Part shown: positions 59,730-64,000 of the stretch, one piece after another | Position numbering within the stretch: position 1 is the stretch's first letter | Layout of the letters: each line of letters opens with the position of its first letter | Origin: Epinephelus fuscoguttatus | Lineage: Eukaryota > Chordata > Actinopteri > Perciformes > Serranidae | Length of the DNA stretch: 64,000 nt | Direction of reading: 5' to 3' | NCBI RefSeq assembly: GCF_011397635.1 | Contig: NC_064769.1 | Coordinates: 21,965,207-22,029,206, forward strand | Made by a program: the position numbers and the translations under genes | The notes under the pieces: model-generated | The model's input: the letters and a program-made list of their open reading frames with translations, nothing else | What the model was told of the DNA's origin: nothing | Databases searched by the model: none

Positions 59730-61479
59730 AGCAAACTGATGTGTCAAAGTGTGTCAATACAGTCTCTCAGTGAATGTGTGTGTGCTGAGAACAAGAGAAG
59801 TATGTGCTTCTGGTGAACTGTGTGTGTATACATGTGTGTGTGTGTGTTTGTGCGTGTTTGGTCGCTCTCCTCCAGCCAGCACCAGGTGATATGGCCTGGC
59901 ACGGAAGGTCACCGCTGTGATGTCACTTCCCCTTCCTCTCCGGATATTCCCAGCATTCTACTGCCAGCAGCCGGGAACTCTGGGAACTAAGAGCAGGAAG
60001 CCTGGCTCCTTCACAGGAGAGAAAGAGAGGGAGAGTAGTGGTGAGGTTATCTGGTTATTTAGCAGCATTGAATGACTCACTTTCTGTAAACAAAACAAAC
60101 ATGAGCAGCAGGGAGAGAGTTAACGTGGAAGTGCACCAGCTAATAACACAGGAATGAGGGTGGTGCTGCTGTTGTGCACTGATTCACTGTATACATGTAC
60201 TTAATGCATACAGCAACCTGTTGCAATATTAATTCCAGCATCCTTTGCACTATTGTCTAAAAATTGCATTATGTTGTTTTCTCATACAGAGATATATTTT
60301 CATATACATATTTATATCCATATAAAGTAATCAAATGTTTATATTTTTAGCTGTATGTCTATTCCTGTGCAAGTACACTGAGAGTAACATAAAACAGAGT
60401 CAAATTCCTTCTATGTGTGCACTTACTTGGCAAATTCAGCTGATAGTGGCTCTGTATTTGATTCAGATGGTGTTAAAGGCATATGGACCATCTGTAAATA
60501 GAGCAATACCGCCCCCTCCTGGCTACTATTGCTCAATGAAAAACAGAAGGTGTGGAGATGACAGAACCCAAAAAAACTTATTATATTATTATGAAGAGGA
60601 GAATTTAATTTTAAAAAACAATGTGTTCATACAACTCAGATGAGTCTGTGTATTTCAGTGTTTGAAGTGGACTTGTGGAGTGGACTGCCTGTTGAGATGA
60701 AACAAAGCACAAATTTAAATCAATTTTAAAAAAAACTATACAAAAAGATGTTTTGGCAGATATATAGATGAGGAATGGGTGTGTTAGAGGAGTGCATATT
60801 TATTTTGTAACACTGTTTTCTTGAAATAATATATGAGTTAAAAGAAGAAATGTAAAAAAGGGGTAGGGTTATATAGGTGTTACTTCTGCCTACTCCTTTT
60901 CGGACACTGTTAGCTTTGCTTGTTTGTTTTATTTTGTTTTATTTTATTTTTTAGTTTGAAATAAAGTAATTTATTATTATTATTATTTTAATAATGACAA
61001 TAATAACACTAATAATATAATTAGTTCTGTAGATATGACCTTGCAAAATTGTTATTAAACCAAATAAGGCAATGTTTCATTTAAATAAATGATTTACTGT
61101 CCCAGAGGGAAATTATTTTCACTGCCATTACACAGAAATATAGATATACACATAGCAACATACAGATATAGACAGTACACAAAATCCTCATGTATCCATC
61201 GACATATGATGAAGTCATTCATGGACAAATGTGCCAGTTTTTTTTGCAACTCTAATAATAAGATAAATCCACAAAGACTTATTTGGGATTTGGGAAAGGG
61301 CCGTGCTGCGTAAAAAGTCAACACCAGACTGCCAACAGCAATCACAGTTACAGAGCATATGAAATCCTTTATATCTAAACATGTTTCACAGCTGAGGTCT
61401 CTGAGACCGGAGACCCCAAACAGAGGTAATGCAGCATTTTCTTAAGTGAATTTCTGACATGTGTCATCAGTTCAAGTTT
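59335..61479. other. intergenic DNA
   Basis: (CT)n lies at 59687-59726, followed by a short GC-richer stretch about 59870-60010, then AT-rich DNA to 61479. No gene is recognised. Confidence 0.5.
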
Positions 61480-62090
61480 ATTCTCAAATCAAATCAAGTC
61501 AGGCTTTAATTGTCATCTTACCAAACATACAACAGTAATGCAGGTAAAATGAAACAGTGTTTGCGCTCCAACACTAAATTATTAAATACTAATATCATAA
61601 ATAGACATAAAACCCTAACTATCAAGCAAAAACTTAAAGTCCAGTATGACACTCACACATCACACATCAGCAGTGATCTTTTTTTTAAAAAAAAAAAAGT
61701 GACAATTGGCATTTGGCATTTAAAGTGACCATGTGCAGTGCAGTGAGTATGTAAAAGGTGCATAAAGTCCAGTTTAACTGTTTAGCATCCTAACATCCTG
61801 TGTGAGGAAGCTGTTAAGCAGTCTACTGGTCCTAGATTTGCCTGATGGCAGCAGTTCAAAGTGCCTGGGAGAGGGTGTGAAGGATCCCTGATGAAGGAGG
61901 CCTGTTCTTGCATCGGCTCTGAAAAAGTACCTGGACAGAGGGCAGTGACACTCCCGTGATCCTCTCTGCTGTCCTCACTATCCTCTGACACACTGTAAGG
62001 CAGTATAAGCCCTGTGTGCTTCACATGAAAATAGACAGGATGAACATAAAACAGACAAGGCAATTCAATAAAAAAGGACATTTTAAAAAG
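61480..62090 (-). mobile_element. LINE 3' end remnant, minus strand
   Basis: Reading the minus strand from about 61900, frame shifts between two readings give RDPSHPLPGTFELLPSGKS and then RTSRLLNSFLTQDVRMLNS. This resembles the DPSHPAH...FELLPSGRR...R..NSFFP..I..LN end of jockey/Rex-like LINE ORF2 proteins common in fish. The tail on that strand runs ATTAAAGCCTGACTTGATTT (61510 to 61491), typical of these elements' 3' ends. Decayed. Confidence 0.65.
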
Positions 62091-62499
62091 TTTAAAACAC
62101 GGATTAACTGATTCATAAAATCATAGAGTTGTAAAACTATAAATCATAACATCAAGTAAGATTTAAAAGAGGCAAAGAGTTTCAGACCTGTATCAGGAAG
62201 TCAGAGCTAGTATTTAAAGTATTAAAAGTAAGTAATCAATGCATAAAAATGGCTCCTGTGGCTGTTTAACGTATATTAGGAGGCTATTCATGCAATAATG
62301 TATAATAAATAAAAACAAATCCTAAAATTGTTTAGCCTTTTTGCAATAAAAGTGCTTAAAAGTTATTAAAATACTTGTTTGTATTAGTTAGTTATTAGTA
62401 ATTAGTTATCAATTAGTTAATTTTCCATCAATCGATTAATCGACTTCTCCTTTGAGCTCTAATACTTGAAACTGAAACGTCGAGAAAAAAGTAGAGCTG
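62091..62499. other. AT-rich DNA upstream of promoter
   Basis: No feature seen apart from short TTAGTTAT-type repeats at about 62385-62420. Confidence 0.5.
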
Positions 62500-62826
62500 T
62501 CAGTATTTAATTTTAGTGACAGGCGTCAGCGTGTCACGTGGTCAACGTGTTTCCACGTGCTCTGAGCGTCATCTCTTAAACAGACGCAGCCGGGTTCCTT
62601 GGAGCAGTGACTGTTGTTGTTATTGTAGCGAACGTTATTTACAGCCGCGGTGCCTCCTATCCCCCAGTCGGCTCTGCTGACTTCTCAGACCGGTGATTAG
62701 CTTATACACAACTCTGACAGACAGCTAACCACACAGAGCAACACTGTTTGTGGTCCCCAAGACACAGCTAGCATTAGCTAGCGGACCCCATAGCAGCGGA
62801 GCTAGCAGGCTAGTTGCGTAGCAGTG
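62500..62826 (+). promoter_or_regulatory. CpG-rich promoter with two CACGTG boxes
   Basis: CpG frequency rises sharply from about 62515. Two palindromic CACGTG boxes lie at 62535-62540 (GTCACGTGGT context) and 62554-62559, 19 nt apart start to start, followed by GCGTCATC (CRE half-site). There is no TATA box. It directly precedes the ATG-bearing exon at 62827. The GTCACGTG context resembles sites for USF/MITF/TFE family factors. Confidence 0.5.
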
Positions 62827-62931
62827 ATGGAGTGGCTGGGTAACGGAGCTCCAGTGTACAGCGATGAAGAGTCTAGCAGTGACCCAGCTTCAGCAGCTAA
62901 CGGCTTCAGCGGTGTTTATCCTCACCAGCAG
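62827..62931 (+). CDS. first coding exon of an unidentified gene (partial)
   Basis: ATG in favourable context (G at -3, G at +4) opens 35 codons, MEWLGNGAPVYSDEESSSDP, then ASAANGFSGVYPHQQ, ending at donor CAG|GTAATT (62931/62932), phase 0. The peptide is Ser/Glu-rich and probably disordered (YSDEESSSD could be a CK2-type acidic cluster). It sits at the end of a CpG-rich promoter, which supports a true start exon. I do not recognise the protein family. Later exons lie beyond 64000 or were not recognisable in 62932-64000. No signal peptide or transmembrane segment is seen. Confidence 0.65.
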
Positions 62932-64000
62932 GTAATTAGCTCATAGCGGTCGGTTTGTTGGCGGAACATGTAGCTTTAGCTTCCTTGGCATCGCTGAGGT
63001 AACCTAACGGAATTAGAGGTATGCTAACTAGCTAACGTTAAACCTGTTTGGGGATCGGTGGAGTGAGTTCATGGCAACTTTCACAGCAACGCATGGGCTC
63101 GTGTGTGTTTCAGTAGTCTAACTAAACTTAAACTCTGTTGCCCAGTGTCCACCTTCTGTTGTCATTATCTTATTAGCTAGCTGGCTAAGTTAACTATCAT
63201 ATTTAGCCAGTAACTCATGCTGCACAACCACAGTGTACAGGCTGCATGCTGCATTCAATGCCTCATGTAAACTTCCAGCTTTCATCGAGTTAACATAGAT
63301 AGTCTAATTCAAGGCGTTGTTACTATAAAAAATAGATCACTTGCTGTGTCATCAGCCTGTCAGGACATGGCTGAAATCAACGCTTCAAAATGATCATCCA
63401 TATGTGGTATGGTGAGATAACAGGCCACAACAAGACATGGAGCAGCAGCAGCTCACTTTCCCTTTTCCCCCGGGTCCTCCCTCGATATTCTCAGACACTG
63501 ACAGCTGTCTGCTGTCTGCGTTGGCTAGAACAGGGATTCAATTGTTTTGGCATCCATAAACAAAATAGAAACACGCCTTTATTTTTAGCCCTCTCTGCCC
63601 CACCCTGTGCCAATGGGAGCTCATGAGCCAATGGCTTTCATTTTGTGTGTGATTGAGAGTGAGGGGGCAGATTATAGGTGTCAGCTGTTGACTCAAGTCA
63701 TCCTGTGGGAAAAAATGTATTCAGACCATATAGAAAACTTGGGGAGGGAAAAAGGAGAAACTAAGGGGGGTGTTGCTAATGGGACCCCACCTTGTGGGTG
63801 CTTTTGCATGTTCAATCAAAATTTGGTGTTGACAGACAGTGTAGAAACAAATGATAGTACACTATCACAGGATTCTTGCATGTGCCCAATGTGTAAATGT
63901 TTTAATTAACTTTCAAGATGTGCACACTCTGCTAATAAAGTTTAATAAACCTTTTGCCCCCTTTGTAAAGGAAAGCATCCCTAAGATCTCAGACAGAGTA
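62932..64000 (+). other. probable first intron of the unidentified gene
   Basis: Begins at the GT donor. No further exon could be assigned. Frames of 70-100 codons (63390-63626, 63607-63909) have no recognisable domain or convincing splice borders. Confidence 0.5.

Noticed and set aside
1..64000. CRISPR arrays, phage, bacterial operons or biosynthetic clusters
   Set aside because: The sequence is vertebrate genomic DNA; no regularly spaced direct repeats with unique spacers and no tandem coding genes were seen.

Overview
The window reads as teleost fish genomic DNA. CA/GT microsatellites are dense, introns use GT-AG sites, and repeats of the kinds common in fish genomes are everywhere: hAT-type MITEs with GGGCTGC ends, an L1/Tx1-like LINE 3' end, CR1/L2-like reverse transcriptase debris and a tRNA-derived SINE. 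Nothing looks bacterial or viral. Coding sequence is very sparse, and almost all open frames here are low-complexity or repeat translations.

Three host loci can be supported, all on the + strand. (1) The last two coding exons of exd3 (27058-27124 and 27304-27659) encode the zinc-ribbon C-terminus of a Mut7-C protein. The exon before them was not found, so 1-27057 is probably exd3 intron. (2) nrarp is an intact 112-codon gene (37174-37512), the Notch-regulated ankyrin repeat protein that binds the NICD-RBPJ complex and damps Notch output. It has a leader with a likely 204-nt intron and a long 3' UTR ending near 40690. exd3 followed by nrarp in the same direction is also the human arrangement on 9q34.3 (from memory). 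(3) At 62827-62931 there is a likely first coding exon of a gene I could not name. It sits in a CpG-rich promoter with two CACGTG boxes and runs off the right edge.

Layout: 1-27057 is microsatellites and several MITEs, including one that keeps a Myb/SANT-like coding fragment and one decayed hAT transposase remnant. 27058-29315 is the exd3 end, with a MITE inside its probable 3' UTR. 29316-36300 is intergenic, with a CpG-dense block at about 32.04-32.30 kb and a cluster of RBPJ-type sites at 34.66-34.79 kb. 36.3-40.7 kb is nrarp. 40.7-62.5 kb is intergenic, holding inverted copies of repeat families also found upstream of nrarp, a 5'-truncated LINE, older LINE debris, a G-rich/C-rich microsatellite island and an E-box plus POU-octamer motif near 46.0 kb. 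62.5-64.0 kb is the start of the unnamed gene.

The most interesting material is regulatory: candidate Notch-response sites upstream of a Notch feedback gene, and a candidate proneural/POU composite site downstream. These are motif matches read by eye. No alignment, conservation or expression data were available.
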